Assembly: GCA_039931555.1 (NCBI GenBank)
Contig: JBDTRP010000104.1
Coordinates: forward strand, 67,538-131,537
Length of the DNA: 64,000 nt
Origin: JAENVT01 sp039931555
GTDB taxonomy: Bacteria > Actinomycetota > Acidimicrobiia > Acidimicrobiales > Ilumatobacteraceae
Reading direction: 5' to 3'
The first letter of the stretch is position 1, and each line of letters starts with the position of its first letter. The notes under the pieces were generated by a model. It was not told the origin of the DNA. It did not search any database and worked only from the letters and a program-made list of their open reading frames with translations. Positions 42,498 through 50,761 of this stretch are shown piece by piece. A program made the translations under genes and the position numbers.

Positions 42498-42781
42498 ACG
42501 AGCGCGATCGGCGCATCCTCGACGTGATTCGCTCGTTGCGTGAGGGTGAGGTGGTCACCTACGGCGGCATCGCCGAGGACGCCGGCTATCCGAAGATGTC
42601 CCGACTGGTCGGGCGAATCCTTGCGACCACAGAGGAAGATGTCCCATGGTGGCGAGTCGTCAACTCGGTCGGCAGGTTGGTGCCCGGCCACGAACGCGAA
42701 CAGTCGGCGCAGCTTCGCGCCGAAGGAGTGAAGGTCACGAAAGGCCGAGTCCGCTGGGCCAAATACGGCCGGTTCTCCTGA
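42494..42781 (+). CDS. Alkyltransferase-like protein (ATL), no catalytic cysteine
   Basis: A 95-aa MGMT C-terminal-like domain: ILDVIRSLREGEVVTYGGIAEDAGYP and GRILATT are the DNA-binding part, and VPWWRVVNSVGRL replaces the PCHRV active site, with Trp where the methyl-accepting Cys would be. ATL proteins bind O6-alkylguanine and hand it to nucleotide excision repair rather than repairing it directly. ATG 42494 overlaps the cold-shock-like gene. Confidence 0.88.
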   Translation: MNERDRRILDVIRSLREGEVVTYGGIAEDAGYPKMSRLVGRILATTEEDVPWWRVVNSVGRLVPGHEREQSAQLRAEGVKVTKGRVRWAKYGRFS

Positions 42782-42830
42782 ATCGGGAATCCCCGATTGG
42801 CGACGTAGCGTTCTGGGCCTGCCCAGTTCG
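42781..42830. terminator. Hairpins in the convergent gap after the ATL gene
   Basis: AATCGGG (42781-42787) pairs perfectly with 42792-42798 across a 4-nt loop, directly at the ATL stop codon. CTGGGC-CT-GCCCAG follows about 15 nt later. With a convergent gene ending at 42847 this is a plausible terminator for one or both strands. Confidence 0.5.
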
Positions 42831-42846
42831 GCAGCGCTGGGCCGGT

Positions 42847-43164
42847 TCAGTTCTCTGAAGTCAGCGCTGCCTTGATCTGGACGAAGGCGAGGCGGATGTT
42901 CGACAGGGCAACCACCAGCGTGGACGAGTCCGGCCCGAGGCGCTCACCGAGGCCTTCGACGAGGCAGGCGACAGCGTCGATTGCCAGCGACGCCTCCGCG
43001 AGGCGAGGTGGATCGGCACCCAGATGAATGGCAGCCAGTTCGTACAATCCCATCACGTGGTTGACCACGACGGTCTCGGCAGGGACATCGGCCAGGCGGG
43101 CACGGGCGTCGTTCAACGCGTTCTGGGCGTCTTCCACCATCGAATCGGTGTCTTCGCTGCTCAC
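42847..43164 (-). CDS. DUF1844 family protein
   Basis: A 105-aa helical protein of the DUF1844 family, commonly found beside infC in actinobacteria. VVNHVMGLYELAAIHLGADP, then LAIDAVACLVEGLGERLG and LSNIRLAFVQIK are the recognisable parts. The GTG at 43164 is chosen because TACGCT (43177-43172 on minus) lies 7 nt upstream; the longer frame to 43239 is less likely. Function unknown. Confidence 0.75.
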   Translation of the reverse strand: MSSEDTDSMVEDAQNALNDARARLADVPAETVVVNHVMGLYELAAIHLGADPPRLAEASLAIDAVACLVEGLGERLGPDSSTLVVALSNIRLAFVQIKAALTSEN

Positions 43165-43372
43165 CTGAGGTAGCGTATCCGCCGACAACTCATCGCGAAG
43201 TGGGGTAGCTGCCTGCAGCACACTCCCACCCGGCCACACATGCGTCAGCTACCGTGCGTCCGGGTCACGAGCACTCGAATGGCCGTCCCTGGTGGCGGTT
43301 CTCTTCTCGTGTTGGTGGCTTCGCAGCCAAACCATCGGAAGGGATCCACCCATTGCACAGGATTGATCAGCC
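43165..43372 (+). promoter_or_regulatory. Leader region of the infC-rpmI-rplT operon
   Basis: A 208-nt gap between divergent DUF1844 and infC. TACCGT at 43250-43255 is a possible -10, giving a leader of about 110 nt. A small hairpin (GGCT-TCGC-AGCC) lies near 43320. AGGA at 43359-43362 is 10 nt before the proposed ATA start. IF3 and L20 operons are often autoregulated through such leaders, but I cannot identify a specific L20 site here. Confidence 0.35.
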
Positions 43373-44083
43373 ATAGCACCGCCGCAGCAACCGGAGCACC
43401 GGTACAACGATCGCATCCGCGCCCGCGAGGTTCGCCTCATCGGCGCAGACGGCAGCCAACTTGGAATCAAGAATCTGCCAGATGCTCTCGCCCTCGCCCG
43501 CCAGCAAGACCTCGATCTCGTCGAGGTGGCACCCATGGCGAGTCCACCGGTGTGCCGGATCATGGACTACGGGAAGTTTCGGTACGAGGAAAGCCAAAAG
43601 GCCAAGGAATCGCGTAAGAAAACCATTCAGGTTTCGATCAAGGAAGTGAAGTTCCGTCCGAAGATCGGTAAAGGCGATTTCGACACCAAGGTGCGCCACA
43701 TGCAGGACTTCCTCGCAGACGGCCACAAGGTGAAGGTCACCCTGCAGTTCAGGGGTCGAGAGATGGCCCATCCCGAACTCGGCTCGCGGATCCTCGATGC
43801 GGTGATCGAGCAAGTCGGTACCCACGGCAAAGTGGAGACCATGGCTCGGTTGGAAGGTCGCAACATGACCATGGTGCTGGCACCTGAGAAGAAAGCCGTC
43901 GTCAAGAAGCCGCACGAACCACGGGTTCACGAGGACAAGCACGAAGACAGCAAGGCCGCAGACGATGCCCCGGCAGCGGCGCAGCCTTCAGAAGAAGCAG
44001 CAGCGGTACAAGAAGCACCAGAAGTACAGGCACCGGCTGAACCGGTAGCGGAAGCGGTCGTGGAAACGGTCGACCCGGCCTGA
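43373..44083 (+). CDS. infC: Translation initiation factor IF-3, predicted AUA start
   Basis: The conserved N-terminal domain is encoded well upstream of the first ATG (43526): NDRIRAREVRLIGADGSQLG, then NLPDALALARQQDLDLVEVAP leading into PPVCRIMDYGKF. The frame is closed by TGA at 43364, and the only near-cognate start between is ATA at 43373, 10 nt after AGGA. No ATG, GTG or TTG is available before the domain. The C-domain (KEVKFRPKIGKGDFDTK) is normal and is followed by a roughly 60-residue Ala/Pro/Glu tail. 236 aa. E. coli infC uses AUU for autoregulation, which makes AUA credible. Confidence 0.93.
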   Translation: MAPPQQPEHRYNDRIRAREVRLIGADGSQLGIKNLPDALALARQQDLDLVEVAPMASPPVCRIMDYGKFRYEESQKAKESRKKTIQVSIKEVKFRPKIGKGDFDTKVRHMQDFLADGHKVKVTLQFRGREMAHPELGSRILDAVIEQVGTHGKVETMARLEGRNMTMVLAPEKKAVVKKPHEPRVHEDKHEDSKAADDAPAAAQPSEEAAAVQEAPEVQAPAEPVAEAVVETVDPA

Positions 44084-44114
44084 TCACCACGATCACCCAA
44101 CAAGGAATCACACG

Positions 44115-44312
44115 ATGCCCAAGATGAAGACCAGCAAGACCGCGGCCAAGCGGTTCAGCAAGACCGGCACCGGCAAGCTCCGGCGCCTGCAGCAAAACCG
44201 GCAGCACCTCTTCGAGAAGAAGCCGTCGACACGTACCCGTCGCCTCGACGGGATGGTGGCCGTGCATCCTGGCGATGCGAAGAAGATCAAGCGCCTGCTC
44301 GGCGAACGCTGA
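44115..44312 (+). CDS. rpmI: Ribosomal protein L35
   Basis: A 65-aa 50S protein. PKMKTSKTAAKRFSKTGTGK at the N-terminus and the basic middle are typical of bL35. It lies between infC and rplT in the universal infC-rpmI-rplT order, with AAGGAA about 10 nt before the ATG. Confidence 0.97.
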   Translation: MPKMKTSKTAAKRFSKTGTGKLRRLQQNRQHLFEKKPSTRTRRLDGMVAVHPGDAKKIKRLLGER

Positions 44313-44339
44313 ATCAAAGAACGATAAGGAGAGAATGAA

Positions 44340-44693
44340 ATGGCTCGTGTAAAGCGCGCCGTTGGTTCGAAGAAGCACCGCAAACAGGTGCTGGAGCGAG
44401 CCAAGGGCTACTACGGCAACAAGAGTCGCTCGGTGCGGGCGGCCAACGAACAGGTCATGAAGAGTGGGCAGTACGCCTTCCGCGACCGACGTGCAAAGAA
44501 GGGCGAGTTCCGTCGTCTGTGGATTCAGCGAATCAACGCTGCATGCCGCTTGAACGACATCAGCTACAGCCGGTTCATCGCCGGATTGAACGCTGCCGGC
44601 ATCGAGGTGGACCGCAAGGTCATGGCCGATCTGGCTGTCACCGACGCAGTGGCATTCACGGCGCTGACCGACGCGGCCAAGGCTGCTCTCTGA
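44340..44693 (+). CDS. rplT: Ribosomal protein L20
   Basis: A 117-aa 50S assembly protein. ARVKRAVGSKKHRKQVLERAKGYYG begins the basic N-terminal extension (residues 2-26), and RRLWIQRINAACR and SYSRFIAGLNAAGIEVDRK form the globular part. AAGGAGAG lies upstream of the ATG. The stop TGA overlaps the CTG proposed as start of the methyltransferase gene. Confidence 0.97.
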   Translation: MARVKRAVGSKKHRKQVLERAKGYYGNKSRSVRAANEQVMKSGQYAFRDRRAKKGEFRRLWIQRINAACRLNDISYSRFIAGLNAAGIEVDRKVMADLAVTDAVAFTALTDAAKAAL

Positions 44694-45421
44694 GCGAACA
44701 ACTCACTTTTTCGAACCCTCGGGTTCAACGACTGCGGCGCCTCTTGGGGCGCCGCAGTTCTCGTTACGCCGAGAGTGTCTTCGTGGTCGAGGGGCTGGGT
44801 TTGATCCGCCAGGCGGTGGATGCCGGCTGGGTTGTCGAGGGCTGTTACGTCGCGCCCGGTACGACGGTCGATCTCGACGTGGCGCAGCATGCGCTGGCGC
44901 CGAACGTGATCGAGCGCGTCGCCTCGACGGAGTCACCGCAGCCCGTCTTGGCGGTGGTCGGAATGCGTACCGCAGCGCTGCCTGTCGATGCGTCCTTTGT
45001 GCTCGTTGCCGATCGACTCGGCGATCCTGGCAACGCCGGCACGATCATTCGCTCGGCGGAGGCGGCCGGCGCCGACGCGGTCGTGCTGACGCCTGGCTCG
45101 GTTGATCCGTACAACCCCAAGGTGGTCAGGGCCAGCGCCGGATCGCTGTTTCGCATCCCGGTCGTCGAGGCAACTCTTGACTCGTTGTCGGGATTTCGCC
45201 GTCTCGGCACCTCGTCCCATCGAGGCGATGTCTACACCGATCCGGTGTACCACGGCCGAGTTGCGGTCGTCGTCGGGAACGAAGCGCATGGCCTCGATGC
45301 GGACGCGGCCATCGACCAATGGATCACGATCCCGCACGCCGGCCCTGCGGAGAGCCTCAACGTGGCGATGGCCGCAACGGTGCTGGTATTCGAAGTGGCC
45401 CGGCAACGGAGCACTGTCTAG
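44690..45421 (+). CDS. TrmH/SpoU-family RNA 2'-O-methyltransferase, predicted CUG start
   Basis: A 243-aa SPOUT methyltransferase, usually 23S rRNA-directed at this locus. The conserved N-terminal SNPRVQRLRRLLGRR begins 8 residues after CTG 44690; motif LVADRLGDPGNAGTIIRSAEA, then VVGNEAHGLD and PHAGPAESLNVAMAA complete the knot. No ATG, GTG or TTG precedes the conserved start in frame without deep overlap into rplT. CTG overlaps the rplT stop as CTGA, just like the ATGA/GTGA pairs elsewhere. The first in-frame GTG (44783) would delete the substrate-binding N-terminus. Confidence 0.88.
   Translation: MSEQLTFSNPRVQRLRRLLGRRSSRYAESVFVVEGLGLIRQAVDAGWVVEGCYVAPGTTVDLDVAQHALAPNVIERVASTESPQPVLAVVGMRTAALPVDASFVLVADRLGDPGNAGTIIRSAEAAGADAVVLTPGSVDPYNPKVVRASAGSLFRIPVVEATLDSLSGFRRLGTSSHRGDVYTDPVYHGRVAVVVGNEAHGLDADAAIDQWITIPHAGPAESLNVAMAATVLVFEVARQRSTV
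44732..44757 (+). terminator. Terminator-like hairpin inside the methyltransferase 5' coding region
   Basis: CTGCGGCGCC (44732-44741) pairs perfectly with 44748-44757 across a 6-nt loop and is followed by TTCTCGTT. A smaller GAACC-CTCG-GGTTC hairpin lies just upstream. The position, 39 nt after the rplT stop, is where an operon terminator is expected, yet it is within coding sequence. It could attenuate read-through from the ribosomal protein operon. Confidence 0.5.
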
Positions 45422-45560
45422 GATGAGCCGATGGTCGATCGGCGATTTCGGTGCCCCCGGGCGTTGCTCGGGGTTGCGCGCTGACTCGCTGACGTCTCGC
45501 CGCCTCATCGCTCGGGGGTTTGCGCCCAATGTCGTGTGATGTCGTGAGGAGTGTGTTGGG
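45422..45560 (+). other. Intergenic region before pheS
   Basis: 139 nt without a gene. A short direct repeat, GCTCGGGGTTGCGC and GCTCGGGGGTTTGCGC, is visible. AGGAG at 45547-45551 is the pheS ribosome-binding site. I see no T-box features and no clear -10. Confidence 0.4.
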
Positions 45561-46562
45561 ATGATCGAAGAGGTGAAACGGGCGGGTGAGGCTGCGCTTG
45601 CGCGAATCAGCCAGGCGGCCACCGCCGCCGAAGTACGCGCCCTGGAGGCGGAGTTGCTGGGCAAGCGCGGCCCGTTCGCCACGTTCAAGACTGGCCTCGG
45701 TGCGCTGGCCACGGTCGACGAGAAGAAGGCGGCCGGTCAGGCGGTCAACGAAGCGACATCGGTTGTCGCCGACGGTCTCAACCGGCGGCGTCGCGAGTTG
45801 GCCGCGGCGGAACGCGTCGTGCATCTGGCAGCCGAGCGGCTCGATCTCACCGAGGTGATGTCGCATCCCCAGCGTGGTCACGCGCACGTGGTCACGCAGG
45901 CGTGGGATCGCTTGGAGGACGTGTTCATCGGGCTCGGCTTCCAGGTCGCCGAAGGCCCACATGTCGAGACCGACTGGTACAACTTCGAAGCGCTCAACAT
46001 GCCCGTCGATCACCCGGCGCGCAGCATGCACGACACGTTCTACGTCGAGCACGGCAATGGCGGCCCCACGGTCTTGCGGACGCACACATCACCCGTGCAG
46101 ATCCGTGTGATGCAGACGCTGCCGCCGCCGATCTACATGATCATGCCCGGTCGCGTCTTCCGAAACGAGACGACCGACGCAACTCACCTCGCGGTCTTCC
46201 ACCAACTCGAGGGATTGGTGATCGATCGGGGTATCACGCTTGCCGATCTGGCCGGCACGATCGACGCGTTCACCAAGGCGTTCTTCGGCGCCGATTTCGG
46301 CTCGCGCCTTCGGCCGAGCTACTTCCCGTTCACCGAGCCGTCGGCTGAATTCGACATCCAGACGCCGTCAGGTGAGTGGCTCGAGCTCGGGGGCAGCGGG
46401 ATGGTTCATCCCAACGTCCTGCGTGCCGGTGGCCTCGACCCGGAGGAGTGGAGCGGGTTCGCCTTCGGCTTCGGGATCGATCGCATGGCCAAGGAACGCC
46501 ATGGCATCGGCGACGTGCGTGAGATGTACAGCAACGACCTTCGTTTCGTGGAGCAGTTCTGA
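45561..46562 (+). CDS. pheS: Phenylalanyl-tRNA synthetase alpha subunit
   Basis: Catalytic subunit of the (alpha-beta)2 enzyme. The 333 aa begin with a helical coiled-coil arm, then the class II core: HPARSMHDTFYV, motif 2 FRNETTDATHLAVFHQLEG, and motif 3 FAFGFGIDRMA. ATG 45561 is 9 nt after AGGAG. The TGA overlaps the pheT ATG by one base, giving matched subunit synthesis. Confidence 0.97.
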   Translation: MIEEVKRAGEAALARISQAATAAEVRALEAELLGKRGPFATFKTGLGALATVDEKKAAGQAVNEATSVVADGLNRRRRELAAAERVVHLAAERLDLTEVMSHPQRGHAHVVTQAWDRLEDVFIGLGFQVAEGPHVETDWYNFEALNMPVDHPARSMHDTFYVEHGNGGPTVLRTHTSPVQIRVMQTLPPPIYMIMPGRVFRNETTDATHLAVFHQLEGLVIDRGITLADLAGTIDAFTKAFFGADFGSRLRPSYFPFTEPSAEFDIQTPSGEWLELGGSGMVHPNVLRAGGLDPEEWSGFAFGFGIDRMAKERHGIGDVREMYSNDLRFVEQF

Positions 46563-48910
46563 TGAAGATCGTTCACTCGTGGCTCCAGGAGCTCGCCCCC
46601 GTCGGTGACGAGATCGACATGATTGCGGCGACGATGACGGACCTCGGCTTGGCGGTGGAGGAGATCATCCAGGTCGGCGCGACGGTCGAGGGCGTCATCA
46701 CAGCGCGCGTCGTGCGCACCGAGCGTCATCCCGATGCCGCCAAGGTCCACCGCGTGTTCGTCGAGACCGGAGACGGGCGCGAACGCCACGTGTGGTGTGG
46801 TGCGTTCAACATGCAGGCCGACGACATCGTTCCGCTTGCCACGCCCGGCACGGCGATGCCCGACGGGCGGGTGATCGAGCCGAAGCGGATCCTCGGCATT
46901 CAGAGCGACGGCATGCTGTGCTCGGCGCGCGAGCTGGGTCTCGGCGACGATCACGCCGGCATCGTCATCCTCCCAGTGGGCACGGCGCTCGGCGTTTCGT
47001 ACGGTCAGGCACTCGGTCTTGCTCCGGAAACCGTGTACGACATCGACGTGACGCGCAACCTGCCGGATTGTTGGGGTCACCTGGGTGTCGCTCGCCAAGT
47101 CGCTGCTCGCCTCGGACTACCGCTCGAGGCCCCCACGTCGACAGTCGCGTCGACGAGCGGGGCGCCGACGCGACAGGCGACGGTCGAGTTGATCGACGGC
47201 GATCGCTGCGCCCGATTCACGAGCACGGTCATCAGCGGGCTGCACGTCACCTCCTCACCGAACTGGATGGCACAGCGACTGGCTGCAGCCGGCATGCGGT
47301 CGATCAACAACGTCGTCGACGTCAGCAACTACGTGATGCTCGAGCTCAACCAGCCGAACCACGCATACGACCTCGAAACACTCGGCGGGGGCGGCTTTCG
47401 CGTGCGCTGTGCCCGTGATGGTGAAGCGATGGTCACGCTCGACGGCGTCGAGCGAACGTTCACCACTCAGGATCTCCTGATCTGCGATGCAACTGACGCA
47501 CCGATCGGTGTCGGGGGGATCATGGGCGGCCTCGACAGTGAGATCAGCGATACCACCACCACCATCGCCCTCGAGATCGCCTGGTTCGAGCCGATCGGCC
47601 TGGCCAAGAGTGCCGGCCGACTGGGCCTGCGGAGCGAGGCGTCGGTTCGATTCGATCGTGGTGTCGATCCCATGGGGATGCCGGTCGCCATCGCCCGGTT
47701 CGTCGAACTGCTTCGACAGACGTGTCCCGACCTCTTGGTGCATGCGGGAATGGTCGACGCACAGTCGGCGCACCTACCTGTTGCGCCGGTGATCGATGTG
47801 CGCATCGCCAAGGTGAACGCACTGCTCGGCACCTCACTGTCGAGTGGGCAGATCTGCCAGCTGATCAGTGGGTTGGGCTTTCGGGCCGACGGCGCAGAGA
47901 CGCTGACGGTCGTCGTTCCATCTTGGCGGCCGGATTGCACTGCAGAGGTCGACATCATCGAAGAGGTCGCCCGCCAGTACGGTTACGGCAACGTCGGAAA
48001 GACCGTGCCGAAGTCGGCCATGCACGGGCGGCTGTCGCCAGTGCAAGCCCGCCGGCGTCGATTGCGCGACATGCTCCTGGGTCTGGGGATCGACGAGGCG
48101 ATGCCCAATCCGTTCTTGGCCGACGACGATCTGGTCCGCGCCGGGCTCGCCGGGCCCGCCGTGCGGATCGTGAACTCGCTCGTGGCGGAGGAGAGCGTGC
48201 TGCGCACATCGTTGCGCCCAGGGTTGTTGAAGGGCGTCGCGTTCAACGAGTCGCATCGCCGGCCCGACGCCAGTCTCTTCGAGATCGGGCACGCCTACCC
48301 GCCCGGCGAGGGGGAGCTGCCCGCCGAGTACGAAGAATTGGCGATCGTCCTGGCCGGTCGCGACGCAATGGCGGCGATGGCGGTCTGGCGCGAGATCGCA
48401 GCGGCGATGGGGTTCGGGGCGCGGGTCGATCAGTCGAATCCACCGGCTGGCATGCATCCCACGCGCTCGGCGACCCTGTCGGTCGGTCGCGATGTGATCG
48501 GTGTGGTGGGGGAGGTGCACCCCGACGTGCTCGACGCATACGGCGTCGACGAGCGCGTCGCGCTCCTCGAGTTGAACCTGTCGGTGTTGCTGGCGAACGA
48601 CGCCAAGGTGGCGGCGTGGAAGCCGACCAGCCGCTTCCCGTCCAGCGATCTCGATCTGGCATTCGCCACACCGCATTCGGTGATCGCCGAGAAGGTCGAG
48701 AAGGCGATCAAGCAGGCCGCCGGCGCGCTCTTGGTCGACGTCGCCCTGTTCGATGTGTATCGGGGTCCGGGTCTGCCGGCCGACACCCGCAGCCTGGCGT
48801 ACCGCCTGCGGCTGCAGGCGCTCGATCACACGCTCAGCGACACCGAGCTGACCGAGGTTCGCAACAAGGTGGTGGCGGGCGCCGGCAAGCTCGGCGTAAC
48901 GCTTCGGTAG
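46562..48910 (+). CDS. pheT: Phenylalanyl-tRNA synthetase beta subunit
   Basis: The 782 aa contain an N-terminal EMAP-like tRNA-binding domain (residues about 40-150, VVRTERHPDAAKVHRV, NMQADDIVPLATPGTAMP), the B3/B4 editing domain, B5 around residue 400, a catalytic-like core and a C-terminal anticodon-binding FDX-ACB domain (PTSRFPSSDLDLAF). Length and domain order are normal. Confidence 0.97.
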   Translation: MKIVHSWLQELAPVGDEIDMIAATMTDLGLAVEEIIQVGATVEGVITARVVRTERHPDAAKVHRVFVETGDGRERHVWCGAFNMQADDIVPLATPGTAMPDGRVIEPKRILGIQSDGMLCSARELGLGDDHAGIVILPVGTALGVSYGQALGLAPETVYDIDVTRNLPDCWGHLGVARQVAARLGLPLEAPTSTVASTSGAPTRQATVELIDGDRCARFTSTVISGLHVTSSPNWMAQRLAAAGMRSINNVVDVSNYVMLELNQPNHAYDLETLGGGGFRVRCARDGEAMVTLDGVERTFTTQDLLICDATDAPIGVGGIMGGLDSEISDTTTTIALEIAWFEPIGLAKSAGRLGLRSEASVRFDRGVDPMGMPVAIARFVELLRQTCPDLLVHAGMVDAQSAHLPVAPVIDVRIAKVNALLGTSLSSGQICQLISGLGFRADGAETLTVVVPSWRPDCTAEVDIIEEVARQYGYGNVGKTVPKSAMHGRLSPVQARRRRLRDMLLGLGIDEAMPNPFLADDDLVRAGLAGPAVRIVNSLVAEESVLRTSLRPGLLKGVAFNESHRRPDASLFEIGHAYPPGEGELPAEYEELAIVLAGRDAMAAMAVWREIAAAMGFGARVDQSNPPAGMHPTRSATLSVGRDVIGVVGEVHPDVLDAYGVDERVALLELNLSVLLANDAKVAAWKPTSRFPSSDLDLAFATPHSVIAEKVEKAIKQAAGALLVDVALFDVYRGPGLPADTRSLAYRLRLQALDHTLSDTELTEVRNKVVAGAGKLGVTLR

Positions 48911-48954
48911 TAATTCGGTTGCGCCTGCGGTGCGAATGCGGTCGTATCTGGTCC

Positions 48955-49686
48955 GTGAAGGACTTCGACTCAGCGAACAGCTTCGGTGAAGCCGTCGCTG
49001 AGAGCTACGACGACGAGCCCCGCGGCGACGAGGTCGACGCGGTTTCGTTCCTCGCCGCATTGGCCGGTGATGGCCAAGCCCTCGAGTTGGCCATCGGCAC
49101 GGGCCGGGTCGCGCTGCCACTCGCAGCTCGAGGCGTACCTGTCGACGGCATCGACATCTCGCCCGCCATGGTCGCCCGATTGCGAGCCAAGCCGGGAGGC
49201 GATGCTCTCGCTGTCACCATCGGTGACTTTGCCGAGGTTCCGGTTCCTGGCCTGTACCGACTGGTCTACGTGGTCTTCAACACCCTCTTCAACCTGCTGA
49301 CGCAAGACGCTCAGGTGCGCTGCTTCGAAAACGTGGCTGCACACCTCACTGACGACGGCTCGTTCGTGATCGAGGCATTCGTGCCGACGTTTCTGTACCG
49401 GTTGCGCAACGATCAGTACGTCGATGCCGAGGCGATCGGTGTCGACGAAGTCCGCCTCGACGTGGGTCGCCACGATTCCGTGCGGCAGACGCTCGACGAG
49501 AGCCACGTCTCACTGTCCGAGCGCGGCGTGACGGTGAGTCCGATCGTCTGCCGATATGCATGGCCGGCAGAGCTGGACCTGATGGCTCGAATCGCCGGAC
49601 TGCGCTTGAAGGATCGGTGGGGTGGATGGAACCGCGAGCCGTTCACTTCGAAAAGTGGCCTCCACGTGTCGGTGTACGGGCGCTGA
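48955..49686 (+). CDS. Class I SAM-dependent methyltransferase
   Basis: A 243-aa methyltransferase: GQALELAIGTGRVALPLA is motif I near residue 38, DGIDISPAMVARLRAK the post-I acidic region, and a long beta-rich C-terminal half ends KSGLHVSVYGR. It is a small-molecule type; the substrate is unknown. GTG 48955 is chosen since the coding signal begins there; TATCTG about 5 nt upstream is a weak -10. Confidence 0.82.
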   Translation: MKDFDSANSFGEAVAESYDDEPRGDEVDAVSFLAALAGDGQALELAIGTGRVALPLAARGVPVDGIDISPAMVARLRAKPGGDALAVTIGDFAEVPVPGLYRLVYVVFNTLFNLLTQDAQVRCFENVAAHLTDDGSFVIEAFVPTFLYRLRNDQYVDAEAIGVDEVRLDVGRHDSVRQTLDESHVSLSERGVTVSPIVCRYAWPAELDLMARIAGLRLKDRWGGWNREPFTSKSGLHVSVYGR

Positions 49687-49741
49687 GCCGCCTCATCGGG
49701 TTGGCGCGTTTGCACGTACAGACACAGTTGGCCGTCGGGGA

Positions 49742-49769
49742 TTGACATCGCGCCCGGTTTGTTGATACT
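49742..49769 (+). promoter_or_regulatory. Sigma70-type leaderless promoter of the TPR gene
   Basis: TTGACA (49742-49747) is a perfect -35; GATACT (49764-49769) is the -10 after a 16-nt spacer. The ATG at 49776 is only 6 nt beyond, so the transcript should start at the initiation codon. Confidence 0.68.
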
Positions 49770-49775
49770 GCCGAA

Positions 49776-50675
49776 ATGGCCATCGATGACCCGACAGCGA
49801 TCCCGCAAACCCCGGACCAGCTCACCGAGTACATGCACGAGGCCGATCGCCTGTGGAACGACACCCGCACTGACGAGGCCCACGTGCTGTACCGATCGGT
49901 GATGAGCGGTGTATCGGGCAGCCCGGAATCCAGCCTTGCGTCCTACCGGCTGGCGCTCTACCTGCAGACCATCGGCGATATCAACGGTGCCCTCGAGTTC
50001 CTCGAGGTCACCCATGAACCCGGCAAGCACGATCTCGAGATCGCATTGCGTGCGGAGATGCCGGACCAGGTGGTCGACCCGTCCAATCCGCCGCAGACCT
50101 TCGAGGCCTGTGAGCGGTACTTGGAGAGCATCGACAGTGCCTTCGACCGGAGAGACTGGACGAGCGTGGAGGCCCTGAGTCGCGCCTACCAGGACACGCC
50201 CGTCGACGTCGGCATTGGTCGTCACGCTGTGGCCCAGTCGTACCTCGGGGTGGCCTTGGTCCACCTCGGTCGCAACGACGAGGCTCGTCCGGCGTTGGAG
50301 TACGTGTTGGCCAACAGCAACAGCGAGCAGCGTCTGACGATGGCACACGAGGCACTGCTGCAGATCGGCGTGCAGGTCGATGACGGAGGCAACCCCTATC
50401 AAACCGACGATTCGGAGCTGCTGCTCGCCGGCATCGCCGCGTTCGAGAAGGGTGACACGTTGGTGGCGATGACCGAGTTGCAGTCGGTCGTGGATTCCGC
50501 CGATGCCGGTCCGGCCGACAAGGGCCGGGCACACTTCTACCTCGGGTCGATGGCGTACCACAACAAGCGATTCGACGACGCCCGAACCCATTTACACGTC
50601 GCCCAAGCGGACGCACCCGATCCCGAACAAGGGTGGGCTGCTGACATGCTGACGTGGCGTTGGCAGGAGGACTGA
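49776..50675 (+). CDS. Tetratricopeptide-repeat-like protein
   Basis: A 299-aa soluble helical protein. Helix pairs of TPR character are visible: TDEAHVLYRSVM, SLASYRLALYLQTIGDINGALEFLE, GRHAVAQSYLGVALVHLGRNDEARPALE and GRAHFYLGSMAYHNKRFDDARTHL. No catalytic domain or signal peptide. It is likely a scaffold; the partner is unknown. The ATG fits its leaderless promoter. Confidence 0.78.
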   Translation: MAIDDPTAIPQTPDQLTEYMHEADRLWNDTRTDEAHVLYRSVMSGVSGSPESSLASYRLALYLQTIGDINGALEFLEVTHEPGKHDLEIALRAEMPDQVVDPSNPPQTFEACERYLESIDSAFDRRDWTSVEALSRAYQDTPVDVGIGRHAVAQSYLGVALVHLGRNDEARPALEYVLANSNSEQRLTMAHEALLQIGVQVDDGGNPYQTDDSELLLAGIAAFEKGDTLVAMTELQSVVDSADAGPADKGRAHFYLGSMAYHNKRFDDARTHLHVAQADAPDPEQGWAADMLTWRWQED

Positions 50676-50702
50676 CGGCCTCAGTTCGCCGGTGGGTCTC
50701 TC

Positions 50703-50752
50703 GAACCTTTGTCGGTCCCAGGTCGCTCAGCGACCTCGCAGCGACAAAGTTC
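50703..50752. terminator. Nested stem-loops, probable bidirectional terminator
   Basis: In the convergent gap between the TPR gene and yqgE, AGGTCGC (50720-50726) pairs perfectly with 50730-50736. An outer stem, 50703-50714 with 50742-50752, adds 11 pairs with one bulged base. No T-run. Confidence 0.6.
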
Positions 50753-50761
50753 AGGCATCGG

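Noticed and set aside
45422..45560. T-box leader before pheST
   Set aside because: No T-box sequence, specifier loop or antiterminator pairing was found in the 139 nt; alaS and tyrS also lack room for one.
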